A stretch of 64,000 nucleotides of DNA, taken from contig CM060307.1 in NCBI GenBank assembly GCA_030674185.1, forward strand, positions 52,105,199 through 52,169,198, read 5' to 3'. A program made the position numbers and the translations under genes. Position 1 is the first letter of the stretch. Each line of letters opens with the position of its first letter. Below are positions 12,331-23,681 of the stretch, in pieces. The DNA is from Monoplex corrugatus (taxonomy: Eukaryota; Mollusca; Gastropoda; Littorinimorpha; Ranellidae). The notes beneath the pieces are model-generated. The model worked only from the letters and a program-made list of their open reading frames with translations, was not told the DNA's origin and searched no databases.

Positions 12331-12391
12331 GAGTGCCTCTGTTTTACTGTGTTTTGTACGTCATTTTACGGGGGATTTATGCTAACGACAG
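12331..12391 (+). CDS. Class B1 GPCR exon: TM4 (61 bp)
   Basis: Reads GVPLFYCVLYVILR then GIYAND. The acceptor is TTTGTTTCAG at 12,321-12,330 and the donor is AG|GTAAGA at 12,392. It enters in phase 1 (the Gly codon is shared with the TM3 exon) and leaves in phase 2. From memory, 61 bp is the usual size of the TM4 exon in class B receptor genes, which supports the assignment. A 1.4-kb pyrimidine tract lies just upstream and a minisatellite starts at the donor. Confidence 0.88.
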
Positions 12392-12394
12392 GTA

Positions 12395-12745
12395 AGAACG
12401 CAGTAGACGGTTGGTAAGAAAGTTATTTTGTCGCTTTGGTTAGTGGTTAGAAACTTATTTATTCGGTGGTTGGAGTGTGAAAGTTATTCAGGTGTTGGTT
12501 AAGGTTTGGAAATTATTTAGCTGGTGGTTGGAATGTGAAAGTTATTTAGTTGTTGGTTAATGGTTGGAATGTGAAAGTAATTTATTTGTTGGTTCATGGT
12601 TGGAATGTGAAAGTTATTTAGTTGTTGGTTCATGGTTGGACAGTTATTATGTCAGTGGTTGGTATGTAAAAGTTATTTCAGTAGTTGTTGGTTAGTGGTT
12701 GGGAAGTTATTAAGTGGTTGGCTGGTGATTGGAAAGTTAATAGTC
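12395..12745. repeat. Minisatellite, about 36-bp unit, abutting TM4 donor
   Basis: Imperfect units containing 'GGTTGGAATGTGAAAGTTAT' and 'TTAGTTGTTGGTTA' repeat about nine times. The first degenerate unit begins within the intron's first bases, a few nucleotides past the TM4 exon donor. Confidence 0.85.
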
Positions 12746-12754
12746 GGTTGGTTT

Positions 12755-13015
12755 AGCGGGTTGGCTGGCACAGTCGATAGAGCCTTGCACTTGTGACCTG
12801 ATGTCTCGAGTTCAAGCCCATCATAATGATCCTGATACTTTGATGGTGTCAGCTTAGTGTTTTAGTGGTCCCTCCCCCTCCCCTCCTTCTCTCAAGATCT
12901 TGCCAGCACACAGATGTTAAGCAGGCAGATCATCACTGACAGATTTTGGCAGAGCGCATATGGAACTGTTCGAGTGCAATGAATCCCTCTTGAACAGATT
13001 GAAGTCAAAATTCGA
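12755..13015 (+). repeat. SINE-like family 2, copy a
   Basis: Has a tRNA-like head (TGGCACAGTCGATAGAGC, then B-box-like GAGTTCAAGCC) followed by blocks shared with 22,740-23,035, 25,752-26,310 and 33,620-33,810: 'TCAAGATCTTGCCAGC', 'GACAGATTTTGGCAGA', 'GGAACTGTTCGAGTGCAATGA', 'CCCTCTTGA'. It is oriented with the receptor gene. Confidence 0.6.
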
Positions 13016-13309
13016 AATTTGATGGCTGGTTCCTTGCTTGGTAGTATGCGTATGCGTATGTATGTTTGGTGTACATGTGTGAGTGTGTGTATAATTTTGA
13101 TTTACGTTGCTTTGAAATAACTGATTTCATTGTGTTAAGCTTAAAATTAATACAGGCTGACAGCATTTTCCGAATGTTTTTCATTTTAGTCACAGATAAA
13201 TGTGTGCACACATGCGTGCATCTGCGAGAGAGAGAGAATATATGGGCACACACGTGTGCGTCTGAGAGAGACAGACAGACAGACATTTTCACTCACACAC
13301 ACACACCAC

Positions 13310-13312
13310 ACA

Positions 13313-13343
<31 letters not shown>

Positions 13344-13463
13344 CTCCTCTCTCTCTCTCACTCCTCTCTCTCTCTCCTCTCTCTCCTCTCCTTCATCTCT
13401 CTCCTCTCTCTCTCTCCTCTCCTCTCTCTCCTCCTCCCTCTCTCTCCTCTCTCTCCTCTCATC

Positions 13464-13497
<34 letters not shown>

Positions 13498-13520
13498 CTC
13501 TGCTCCCCCCCCCCCCCCTT
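13310..13520. repeat. (CT)n / CTCC tract with poly-C end
   Basis: About 190 bp of CT and CTCC followed by a C14 run near 13,506. It lies about 80 bp upstream of the ECL2/TM5 exon, again putting a long pyrimidine tract before an acceptor. Confidence 0.93.
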
Positions 13521-13600
13521 ACTCTCTTTCCCCACACTAAACCTCTAAGTCTGCCTGTATTCTGTTCAACAATCAAGAAAATGCATGTGTTGATTTTCAG

Positions 13601-13667
13601 TTGCTGGGCAAAGAGTTTTGGTCATCTGGAATGGATCATATATTGTCCCAATCTCCTCTGTCTTCTT
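13601..13667 (+). CDS. Class B1 GPCR exon: ECL2 and TM5 start
   Basis: Joined to the previous exon it reads ANDSCWAKSFGHLEWIIYC then PNLLCLL. The Cys-Trp pair is the class B ECL2 signature, and this Cys pairs with the TM3 Cys. The acceptor is TTGATTTTCAG ending at 13,600 and the donor is GTGAGT at 13,668, which is close to perfect. It enters in phase 2 and leaves in phase 0, matching both neighbours. The length is 67 bp, near the usual size for this exon in the family. Confidence 0.88.
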
Positions 13668-14255
13668 GTGAGTACACGAAAAATAGGTTTGTGTCTGTCT
13701 TTCTGCCTATAAAACCTTCGCGCACTTAAAACAAAAATCTGCACACATCTTACCCACCGGTAAGTCACAGATGCACAAGTTCATTAGGGATATCAGAATT
13801 GTTCGCAGTAGTAGCAGTAATGGTGGAAGTGGTAGTATACTAGTAGTAGAATTAGTAGTTGTTGCTGTGATTGTTGTTACGTACAGAAGGGATACAAGTA
13901 GACGATTAACGGGGGATTTTTTTTTCATCAAAGATGTCACAGCTTTTTTACAAAAAAAATACAGCTTCACAATTTTTATGAAAACATCGATTCATAAGTT
14001 GAAGTAAAGTTCTCATTGTTAATTGCCATAATTAAAAAAAATACGTCTGACGGCGTGCATTGGAGAAAGGACAGAGTACTGTTAAGTATACTTGTTAAAC
14101 GGACAAGACAAATCATGTGCCAGTTTTCTTTGTCTAATAAAATATTGCCTTTTCTGACAATTGGATGATTGTATTTAGGTATAGGAGGTCTGGCATGTAA
14201 AAAATCTCTTGAACACAAAAATGTCAGTGTGTACGTGCATGCATGCATGCCAACG

Positions 14256-14315
14256 TGTGTGTGTGTGTGTATCTGTGTCGTGTCTGTGTCTGTGTGTATT
14301 GTGTGTGTGTGTGTG

Positions 14316-14384
<69 letters not shown>
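14256..14384. repeat. (GT)n microsatellite
   Basis: GT tract with TCTG and TTGT interruptions, then about 32 clean units. The stretch 13,700-14,250 holds nothing I recognise. Confidence 0.95.
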
Positions 14385-14387
<3 letters not shown>

Positions 14388-14559
14388 CACAGTTATTTAC
14401 CTTTAAAGGTATCATTCGTCCATATCCACTTTTGTTCAAAAGCAACCAGTGCAGTATTGACATAGGCTGGTATTGGAGAATGGTCCCATACTTCTGTGCA
14501 AATTTATCAGGGCTTACTTCTCTCATTCACACTCTTCAGTATATTCCTGGAACGCATCA

Positions 14560-15445
14560 TGACTGAGCACGTGCAGTCAGCATTGGAGAAAAAAAACTAT
14601 CACAAACCTTCGCATTGCAGATGTCACTGATGACCTGGCATGCAGCGAGCAAGAACTTGCTAAACTTGTTAAAAGACTTGATAAAACATCGACAGGATAT
14701 GGCATAGATATCAGCGCCATGAAGACCAAGTTGAAGGCCAGTCACAGCACCACCATCAGTACGATGTAAGTGTCCGTGGAGTGAAGCTAGAAACTGTTCA
14801 ACAGTTGGCTTTCCGAAAATGAACAAAATAGAACCACAACGCGTATACGCAATCTGATTCTATTTTGTGTCTTTCAGGTTCCAATTTGCTTGAACCTTGG
14901 TAGTCGCTTTTATTTAGAATTCACTTATTATTAGCAATGAGGGATCCAAACCAGAAATCTTCCTGAGGGCAACAAAGACATCTCCCATGAAACCTGTATG
15001 GACGTGAACGTCTCCATGAAACACAAGATCAGGAGGCTCTTACGTGCACTGGTACATTCCATCTTCCTGTATGTATGTGATACATGGATCCTCACCGCCG
15101 ATTTGGAAAGACGAATCAAAGCTAGGGAAATGAGTCGTTATCGCAAGATAGTAAACATCAGAAACCATGTCCATATCACCAGTGAACAAATGCACCAACC
15201 ATCAAGCAGCACGCCGGACCATGTGAAGATCTGCTGTCTTGAGTTAAGAAAAAGAAAACGTTGGTATGACCATGTAACAAGATCCAATGGCCTTGCTGAA
15301 TCAGTCCTCCATGGAATTGATGTGGAAAGGAGACTGAGGGGGAGACAGAACAAAAAATAAACAGACAACATTGCAGAATGGACAGAGAAAGCTTTTACAG
15401 AGACTCAGACAGCCTCTTCACGGAGTTAAGGAAGAAGAAGAAAGA
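14560..15445 (+). mobile_element. Non-LTR retrotransposon polymerase fragment (family C)
   Basis: At about 14,596 the frame reads TITNLRIAD then DDLACSEQELAKLV and LDKTSTGYGIDISAMKTKLK, the palm region of a LINE reverse transcriptase. The catalytic F/YADD is changed to IADV. The 3' part (ORF 14,998-15,360) reads FLYVCDTWILTADLERRI, KRKRWYDHVTRS and RLRGRQNKK, the usual C-terminal 'RWYGHV...RGRQ..RW' region. Between them the frame is broken. It is a dead copy, sense to the receptor gene. Confidence 0.75.
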
Positions 15446-15639
15446 TTGAAGAACGTTACTCTAACCTTTATCTGGCTCTTAAACTCACCGTAATAAAAAC
15501 CTAACGAAAGGTACCCCAAAGCAGTTCCCGTCTTGAAAGTTCCATGGATCTATGCTGTCCAACAGTACAAGCTCTCCTAAAGATAAACAGATAGATAGAG
15601 AAATAAAATGAACATATAATTATATAGGTATGTATATAT

Positions 15640-15698
15640 GTGTGTGCGGGTGCGCGCACGTGTGTGTGCGTGCGTGCGTGCGTGTGTGTGCGTGCGTG

Positions 15699-15734
<36 letters not shown>

Positions 15735-15735
15735 T
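15640..15735. repeat. GT/GTGC microsatellite
   Basis: TGTGCGTGCG-type variants lead into about 15 GT units. Confidence 0.9.
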
Positions 15736-15965
15736 AATTATGGCGATAACAAAGCGGAGACAGGAGAGGCCCTCTTGGAAAGTGTCTGCAGGGGGACAGC
15801 CTTTGGCGTAAAGAATTGGATTTAGCCAAGAGGCGTTGCTGTCATTATTTGCTTCACATGCATCAAGTTGGCAGCAAGTCGAAATGAGAAATTTAGTTAA
15901 GCAGCGTACGCACGGCGCAGCCCGCAAGAAGCGAGGTGTCTATGATAACTGAGAGGATTTTGAAG
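15735..15965. repeat. Dispersed repeat pair D, copy 1
   Basis: About 230 bp that matches 16,595-16,870 at roughly 75-80% by eye, including 'TTAGCCAAGAGG', 'TCATTATTTGC', 'CACATGCATCAAG' and 'GAAATGAGAAAT'. Reverse-strand frames of both copies share 'FLISTCC' and 'ANND', so the ancestor may have been coding, but no family is recognised. Confidence 0.7.
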
Positions 15966-16375
15966 AGACGGTTTCCAGTGTGTACATGGGTAGCAGGAGA
16001 AGGAGCGATTCTGGACGGCTACATAGTTGCTTCTTCTCTTGTTTGAGTCATTCGTTGGTTGGCTTGGTTTGACCAACCTCGACTAGTTACTTCTATTTGT
16101 CTGGCTGGCTGGCTGTCTCTTTGTTCGTTTATTTGTTCGGGTTTGTTGTTGTTTGTTGCTGCAGTTGTTGTTTTTTTTGTTTTGTTTTGTTCCTTAAGCT
16201 TTAAGGTTGCGAATTCACTGTATCGGTCTTCTATGTCTTTTTATTCAATGTGAACATGTCCTTGACTAACAGACATGAATGTTGCTGAGGGTCTGTGTTC
16301 CGCATAACTTACCCACTCCCCCACATGCAAAGAGATAGAGAGGGAGGGGGAGAGAGATAAAGAGAGAGAGAGTAA

Positions 16376-16389
16376 AACCCTAACCCTAA
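16376..16389. repeat. Short telomere-like motif
   Basis: AACCCTAACCCTAA, a little over two CCCTAA units, next to a GA run. It is too short to mean more than chance or a tiny interstitial remnant. Confidence 0.3.
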
Positions 16390-16594
16390 AGACTGAGGCT
16401 GTACGCATGAACTTTTTCCCGGGTGTAACTTGCACCCAAGCAAACTTGGGCAGTCAGACTGAAAGGCAGAAGGTCTACCTCTGTGCCAACCAGGCCTCTG
16501 TCGGATCCCTAAATCGTAATCAGTTTTAGCTAACCATCACCCAGATCTTACCATAGACCCATTGACAGGAATGAAACATGGGGCTGATCTGTAA

Positions 16595-16870
16595 ACTTCC
16601 TCTGGTTATTCAGCAATCGACACTCTTCACAAGATAAGGGATGTCTACAATAATAGAGGGGAGGCAGGACTTGGCTTCCATGGAAGCTGTCTGCGAAAGA
16701 ACAGCCCTTGGTGCAAGGAATTAGATTTAGCCAAGAGGTGTCGCAGTCATTATTTGCGCCACATGCATCAAGCAGGCAGCAAGTGGAAATGAGAAATTCA
16801 ATGAAACAGCATGCGCACGACACAGCCCAAAAGATGGAGGTATAATGATGCTTCTATGATTACTGAGGGG
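16595..16870. repeat. Dispersed repeat pair D, copy 2
   Basis: Second copy of the 15,735-15,965 repeat, in the same orientation about 840 bp away. It is followed by a G17 run at about 16,899. Confidence 0.7.
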
Positions 16871-17039
16871 ATTTTGAAAAAAAATAAAGTTGTGTGTCTG
16901 GGGGGGGGGGGGGGGTCAGGACTGACGGATGCAGGTGATTTATTCATTAGAGGTCATAGCCCCTTATGAAAGAGGTGAAATGAGTATGCTTTAGATGATT
17001 AAACACATGTTTAACATTAAGACATTATAGAAAATGAAC

Positions 17040-17480
17040 ACAACACCAATAAATCAACTTTCAGATCTGAAAAGGAATGTACCAGTAACCATTATCTAAG
17101 CATCGATTTGAAAGCTCAATACCAATAAAGAACAAACCATTTGATGCATTTGTCATGACTGGATGCCATAGCAAACTGAGGTAGCCAATATTTGACAGAA
17201 TCAACTTTTCTCTTCGACCACTTAAAATAAAACACAAAATGCAGTTCATGTTCTCTTACTCATTTACATAATGTGCAGATAAGATCATAGTAAGTGTGCT
17301 CTCTACAGCGATAGATATGAACAAAAATGTCAGAAACACCAGGTCTAAATCTTGTATATATATTCCAATGTGTCGGTAAAGGCATAGACATACAATGGAA
17401 TGGTCCGAACCGTCTATACAAATGAAACTTGTTACTATTTTCAACATGAGCATTTCATTTCCGTTACTTGCAGTCAGTCT
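17040..17480 (-). mobile_element. Possible LINE C-terminal fragment
   Basis: Reverse-strand frames, joined across breaks, give CMSMPLPTHWNIYTRF, then DLICTLCK and then ELHFVFYF. These resemble the zinc-finger-like 'R.CTLC...E.EFHF.F.C' end of LINE polymerases. The match needs two frame changes and is weak. From 17,480 to 18,245 nothing is recognised. Confidence 0.3.
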
Positions 17481-18248
17481 GGTACAAGATGTACGAATAA
17501 ATTAACTTTTGTGTCTACTACTTTCTGATTCATCTATACATATTTGTAGAATTCAAATAATTCAATAAACGTAACCTTAAACTTCAAAACCCAATTTGTT
17601 TTTGGAATCTAATTCATAAAATATACTGTACATTTTCTTTGGCAGTCATATTTCATCCATTTCTTTTGATTTTATGTAATGATGAACTCATTTGATTGCA
17701 AAATTCATATGTATTGGATAACAGTTTGTTTTGTCATAGATTGAATCGTTAGGCAAATAACATTAGGTGATCGTATTCATACACTGAGAGACGTTTTTAT
17801 AGTTAAACAGATGAATACACTTGTTCATTTTCAACTCAAGAGAAGCTGTAGCTCGATGTAAGCTATTTCGTTGTGTTTGTAACAAGTGATTGTTTCAGAA
17901 AGTAAAACAATTATATTGCTACCAAAGGGTAAGCACCTAAAACAGATCACTAGTAAAGAGTGCACCGTGTCTGTCATTACTCAGTACTTCAGAATTTTAT
18001 CCATTGATAAAGACAGCAAACAAAATAGGGCTGCATACGTCACCATGTTTTACACCACAGACGCATTGAGTGTAATCACTCAAGTTTCCAACACAGCGAG
18101 TTCTTGCTTTCACATGTTTATGTATTTCATTATAAACTTAAACAATATCCCATCGACACATTTTTTTTAAAACAAAATTAGCTAAAGAATACTTCTTTTG
18201 ATTAAATCAAATGCCTTTTTCTATTGATTGAACTAAATGCTTTTCCAG

Positions 18249-18260
18249 AATATCTCTCTC

Positions 18261-18336
<76 letters not shown>

Positions 18337-18360
18337 CTCTCCCTCTCTCTTTCTCTCTCT
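18249..18360. repeat. (TC)n microsatellite
   Basis: TC with a TCTG block at its 5' end. The flanks are AT-rich intron; 18,365-19,000 shows no feature. Confidence 0.95.
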
Positions 18361-19014
18361 GATAAGACATGAAGACCGTGCAAAAGGAAAATATACCTGA
18401 AAAACAAATGTCAGCTTACTTCAGTGGGTTATTTTTGAGGTCGTGATCTGGCAAAATGTGTTTGAATATATTCAGAAAGGCGTCAGGATGTCTTGATTAG
18501 ATGATCACTTTCATTTGAACTTGAAGAAAAATCAAAATAACTCACACCAAATACTGTATGTTGTTTAAGCGTGTAATTATTTTGTTGTCTTGGAGTTCGA
18601 CTTGTTGCAAGATAGATTCAACTCAGGCTCTCTTACTTGTCATCATAATAGAATAAAGGACTATGGAGTTATTATATTTTTATTTATGTGAGAAATTAAA
18701 ATAAAAGATCAACATTGTCGTATTACATATATTTCATCATTACTGCATGTATAATAGTGGGTGGCTTTACCAAGTTCAGGCACTCACAAACATAATCTGC
18801 GAATTATTATGGAAATTATCTTTAGTAAACATGTGATTTGAAATCAGGTGTTATAAAGAACGTCCTTTTCCCAGATATTTTCAGTCTTGTTTCCTGCTAA
18901 GTCAGTGATTATCGTGATTGTAGCATACTGCACATAGAATCAGATTCATTAATATCTGCTTTGCTGAAAAGGAAGAGCTTGGTGTATCCTGACTGTTTGG
19001 TTTCTGCCTTTCAG

Positions 19015-19097
19015 GTCAACTTATTTTTCCTATGCAATATCCTACGAGTACTCCTGACACAGCTGCAGAGTCATCCCAACGAGCCTAGCAACTTCAG
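19015..19097 (+). CDS. Class B1 GPCR exon: TM5 and ICL3
   Basis: Reads VNLFFLCNILRVLLTQL then QSHPNEPSNF(R). The N in 'CNILRVL' is the conserved TM5 Asn of class B receptors (N-I-V/I-R). The following Q-rich stretch and 'HPNEPSNFR' form ICL3. The acceptor is TGCCTTTCAG (ends 19,014) and the donor is CAG|GTAATT. It enters in phase 0 and leaves in phase 2, so the final Arg codon is completed by the next exon. The 83-bp length is slightly shorter than what I recall for vertebrate relatives. 'HPNEPSNFRRALKATF' across the junction looks PDF-receptor-like, a subfamily guess. Confidence 0.92.
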
Positions 19098-19594
19098 GTA
19101 ATTGCTGTCACTTGCCCTCATTCTGTCAAAAACGAAGAAAACAAATTGTTTGACTTGCTCGTTGAGTCAAACCATCACTTGATTTTCGAAGCAGGGAAAA
19201 TTCATTTTAAAAAATTGTGGCGATCCAGTTGTGTGTGCGTGCGCTGTTTCGTGCCTTTCGTTTGTTTAGTATCACCTAGCTCTACACATCTCCTGCTCAA
19301 CGCCACGTTAGGAACGTTTGCTGCTTTTCTTTTGCTAAGTATTGTGCATTTGTTCCTTGTTGTCTTGTATACACTTGACAAAGGACATGTGGTCGAAAAT
19401 TTGCGCCTGTCCTGTTTTGTTATATTGTATAAGCGTTCTGATTCCATTTTAGTTTTTGTTTTGTTTTGTCTGGTTCGATTTAAGATTCTTGAGTCTTTGA
19501 ACGAGATTTTTTCACACGATCAGAACCCAGCACATGAAGAAGAAGACAGATTACAGGAACACACAACCAACATAAACACATGTGAAGAGTAGAG

Positions 19595-20290
19595 CACAAA
19601 ATCAGCATCAGCAAAACTGAGACGATGAAGGTCATAGAACATCTGACAACTTTAACATCAACATCAGTAGTACCAAGCTCAAACATGTGAATGAACTCAG
19701 ATGATTCAGCAGTGCTTTTCACATATGACGGAAGAGTAAACAGAAATCGAAACCAGAAGCCAGAAAGCAAACATTTTCAGTTAACAACGCCTCAATCCTG
19801 AAACACCCCAACATTCCATTTGATCGAAACAAAAAGAAAACAAACTCATCAGTTCCATTTTTTATTGCCATCCTAATATATCAGTGCCAGACCTGGGCAT
19901 TGATCAAGTCCCTACAGCACAAAATTATTGTCTATGAGCATTTTGGAGAAGAGCTGTCAGAAAACCAGACGCGCCATGATCAGAAACACCAAGCTCACAG
20001 AAATGGTAAGAACAACATCAGCCCACATTTATATTCATCAAAACAAAATTGAGTGGCTTGATCATCTGTCCAGAGTGCCGCACCACCAGCTAGCTCGACA
20101 AGTATATAACAAAAAAAAAGTTATCAGGATTTAAACAGAGAGATAGAGCAAGGAAGACCTGGATTGGTGGCGTGAAAAGACCTTGACGTCACATGGCATT
20201 TCTCTACTTCAGACCTCCCAGTTTGCTGCGGACCGTCAACTCTTTGTCCTCGAGACACCAGTGATGGTACAAGCGGACAGATGAAAGAAA
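19595..20290 (+). mobile_element. Non-LTR retrotransposon polymerase remnant (heavily broken)
   Basis: Fragments in shifting frames: ISISKTETMKVI near 19,598, TKLKHVNE near 19,675, 'LIYQCQTWALIKSLQHKI' near 19,880, and IRNTKLTEMV then QNKIEWLDHLSRV near 19,980-20,070. The order matches the LINE polymerase path from thumb to C-terminal 'R..W.GH..R'. Many frameshifts make it long dead. Confidence 0.6.
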
Positions 20291-20734
20291 GAAAGGAGTT
20301 TGTTTGTGTGTTGTTTTCTGTAATGAACGTTTTGCCTTGTCCTCCACCAACGGCGAAGATGACATTGGGTTGACCTCAGCCCCCCCCCCCCCTCTCTCCT
20401 CTACCATAAAAAGTGTATTCCTTTGAGATTTCACTAATTGGGTCTTGTCCATCCACAACCAAAAGCGGAAAAGGGCGAGGTAAAAAAAAAAAAAAAAAAA
20501 AGGATAGCACGCCAGCACTCGCAGTTGCCCTAAGTGAGTGGAAAGCAAGGTTAATTGGTGTCGGTGTGTCAAACTGCTGAGACAAGAGGAAGGCACTAAC
20601 TGTACAGGCTGTCAACAGGCTTATTTCAGAGCGCCCGGTTTGTGTGCATGTTTGGTTGCTTGTTTGTTTATTTGTTTTGCTTCAGCTTTCTAAAAATTAA
20701 CACAACAGAACTGCTCAGCTTCACTTTTGTAGTC

Positions 20735-20912
<178 letters not shown>

Positions 20913-21389
20913 TGCAGTGGACAAGAATACATTTCTGTTGATCGCCCTTTCCTAAGATGCATGATTTGAAATTATGTTTAAAGATGGAGATGGACCGACA
21001 TTTGAAATATATAAATACGATTTATGAACCAAAAAATTGCAAAAATAGATAGAATCAGAACGCGTATCTAATGTAACAAGACAAAGACAGGTGCAAATTT
21101 TTGACCGACTTCATTTGACCGACTAGTCTTTGTTAAACTTACACTAAAAACAACAAAGAACAAATACACACAAGTTTGGGGGAAAAGGGTAAAAGATCCG
21201 TGATGTTTTGTCGAGCAGAAACACAAGCGACAGAGCTGGAAGAGTCTGATGAACAGTTCTTTAGCGTGGCGCCCCAGTGACTCTTCACCGAAAGAAGGCA
21301 GACTAGGCTGTTAACTCTCTTGTCACAGACCAGAATGCTCGTTCAAACGTATTGCTTCCTTGTAGTCATTAGCATGGGTTTTTGTTAGT

Positions 21390-21442
21390 CATGCCTCTCT
21401 CTCTCTCTCTCTCTCTCCTCTCTCTGCTCTCGCTTCTCTCCT

Positions 21443-21475
<33 letters not shown>

Positions 21476-21480
21476 TCTAC
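21390..21480. repeat. (CT)n microsatellite
   Basis: CT tract with CTCC and CTCG interruptions. Downstream, 21,915-22,040 is a diffuse CA/CGCA-rich patch. Confidence 0.9.
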
Positions 21481-22149
21481 TCTGTTACTTTTTTAACAAG
21501 AACATAATCCTGCTTGCTGTTCTTGGAAAGTCCATTTGCATTTTTCCCTTGTTAACCTCGATGTCTTTTCCAATGTTTCGCTTGTGGCACACGTAAATTG
21601 CAGGTTCTTGATTTTGTATGTTACAACGCCCTGATAACAGTCTATTTTTCTTTTGTTTTATTTTTTTGTGTGTTTGTTGGTTTGTTTAGTGTATTTCTCC
21701 GCAGCAATGTTTGAAAAACACTGATTCGTGATTTTTGTTCGTTCGTTTGTTTGTTTTTACTCCTGTTTCCTGATTCTTCGAAAAGTGCTGATTTGAAACG
21801 TTTTCGTATTATGTGTGATCTTGACATCGACAATTTATCTTCTAAACTTAACCTTAATCAACTCCTAGGGGTCTACCCTTTTGAGCAAAATTTGATAAAA
21901 AAAAATCCACCCATTTTTTGTCACACACACATACACGTGCACCGCGCCGATGCACGCACGCATGCACGCACATGCATATACGCACACACATGCACACATA
22001 CACACGCACGCACACACAATCACACGTACACCTTCTGGTGTATACACACTCATATCCCCTTTTTTCAAAGAAAGGGACATTTAAAAAAAATAAAAAAAAG
22101 ACACAGGTCATGTGGCTCTCTGGGATGGGAGGGGTGAAGAATGAAAAAG

Positions 22150-22340
22150 TTTAACCCATGATCCTGAGGTCGTATGGGGATGTTAGAGTAGACGACGACT
22201 CAACTTTTTTCCGGGTCAGCATTATCAGGGTGATTTGCATCTCCTATCCGTAGCTGTTTTACATTCCTCAACGCATTCACAGGTGGATGGACTGGAGGCT
22301 GCATGCACAGAAGACTTCGAACTCGTGCAGTCACATTGGA
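22150..22340 (+). repeat. SINE-like family 3, copy a
   Basis: Shares 'CATGATCCTGAGGTCGT', 'CATCTCCT' and 'GGTGGATGGACTGGAGGCTGC'-type blocks, in order, with 23,285-23,480 and 43,620-43,900. The order runs with the receptor sense strand in all three. I cannot name the family. Confidence 0.55.
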
Positions 22341-22739
22341 AGGCAAAAGAGAGAGCCATACCACACCTCACAGAGGGGAAAGAGTGGAGGGTTTCTTCTG
22401 TAAGGGATGACGACAAACATCGGCAGACTACTGACATATGGTAGCTGTGTGGTTCGGATATGATAGGGTGTTATAGTAGAATGATTGAACGGTATGGATA
22501 GTACAGAACTCAAGTTGCTGAACCACTGATATTATCTGTCGTACTCTGAGCAACAAGAGGTGGAGGAACCGGGAATATACTCGTACATAGCGGATCACAG
22601 TTGTCTGTTATTCATAACTTGGGGCTGTCATAAATCCATCTCTACATCATGACTAAGGGAGAGATGCTCACCAAGGCCAAGCTTTTATATTATCTTTCAA
22701 CATTACTTTAAGCCACTAGAGTTATTTCCGTCAGCGCTA

Positions 22740-23035
22740 TACTACTTTTAGCAACTGGTTTTGATTCTGTCAGTGCTTTACTGAATAGAACTGGAAACGG
22801 GATCTCTGTGTTTGGACAAGTAAAACCTGGCCTGTTCGCTGCCCATCTTAACGCTCCAGTCATTCTGGCAGTGTCCCCCTTCCCCTCTCCATTTTAAGAT
22901 CTGGACAGTGCATAAGGTTTTGCGCAGGATCAAGCTGTCTGCCAGATAATTATTGGCAGATAGGGTGGAGTGCATATAAAATTCTCCCAGTGTGGTAAAT
23001 CCCTCTACAACAGACTCCAAACTGTCTATGAATGC
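22740..23035 (+). repeat. SINE-like family 2, copy b (empty MITE site)
   Basis: Contains GCCCATCTTAACGCTCCAG (22,841-22,859), which is the uninterrupted version of the site where the foldback element sits in copy c at 25,752-26,310. The 3' part has the family blocks 'GCCAGATAATTATTGGCAGA' and 'AAATCCCTCTAC'. Confidence 0.6.
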
Positions 23036-23284
23036 AAACTTTCTGGGAATTGTTTTGCAGCAATGGGTGTGGCCAGTATATTCTCTGGAAGTGCGTGGTC
23101 TGAGACTGTTCCTGCAGGGAAGAAGTAGGTGGAGAAAGAAAGGAAGAGAAAAGGTTTGCGTGACGAGTAAATAGAACAACGCTTGTGTCTTGATTAAGTT
23201 TGAGGACAGTTCCCAATTGGCTGGAGGCCGTAAAGTAAGAGGATTTAAAAGGAAACATTGACCGATCTAGTCCCCTATAGGTAA

Positions 23285-23480
23285 GGTAAAGGGCAATGTT
23301 ATCCCGTAACACTGAGGTCGTTCGGAAGTGAGGCAGTCAAAATTTCTAATTTTCATCAGGTCATTAATAGGTTGGTGCCCATCTCTTCTTTCTTACTACT
23401 TTACCTTTCCCAACTTTGAACAGGATCAGGTACCCATTCACAGCTGGTTGGACTGGGAGCTGCACACAAAGTTGTTGTTT
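23285..23480 (+). repeat. SINE-like family 3, copy b
   Basis: Blocks 'ACACTGAGGTCGT', 'GGTGCCCATCTCTTC' and 'CACAGCTGGTTGGACTGGGA' align with copies at 22,150 and 43,620. A foldback element follows 34 bp later. Confidence 0.55.
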
Positions 23481-23513
23481 TTTTCTTTCCCCAGCCAGAC
23501 TGAATCTGTGTTC

Positions 23514-23681
23514 TTAACCCTTTGGCTCCTGCACCCTGTCCACCAGCATCCTGCACTGTCAACCATGCTAGCAGAGCAAAAACTTAAGCTTTTGATTTCC
23601 TAGAAGCTGGTGGATAGGGTGAGGGAATCAAAGGGTTAAGTTTTTGCAGTTGGTGAATAGGTGCGGGAGTCAAAAGGTTAA
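23514..23681. mobile_element. TTAA-flanked nested foldback MITE, copy 1
   Basis: Starts TTAACCCTTTG (23,514) and has two right ends: CAAAGGGTTAA ending at 23,639 and CAAAAGGTTAA ending at 23,681. The first 34 bases match the reverse complement of the inner right arm at about 29 of 34 positions. A truncated inner left arm (CTTAAGCTTTTGATTTCC) is also visible. TTAA at both ends with a CCCTTTG terminus is what piggyBac-superfamily elements leave. There is no coding capacity, so it is non-autonomous. Confidence 0.75.

Noticed and set aside
16376..16389. Interstitial telomere
   Set aside because: Only a little over two CCCTAA units, beside a simple GA run.
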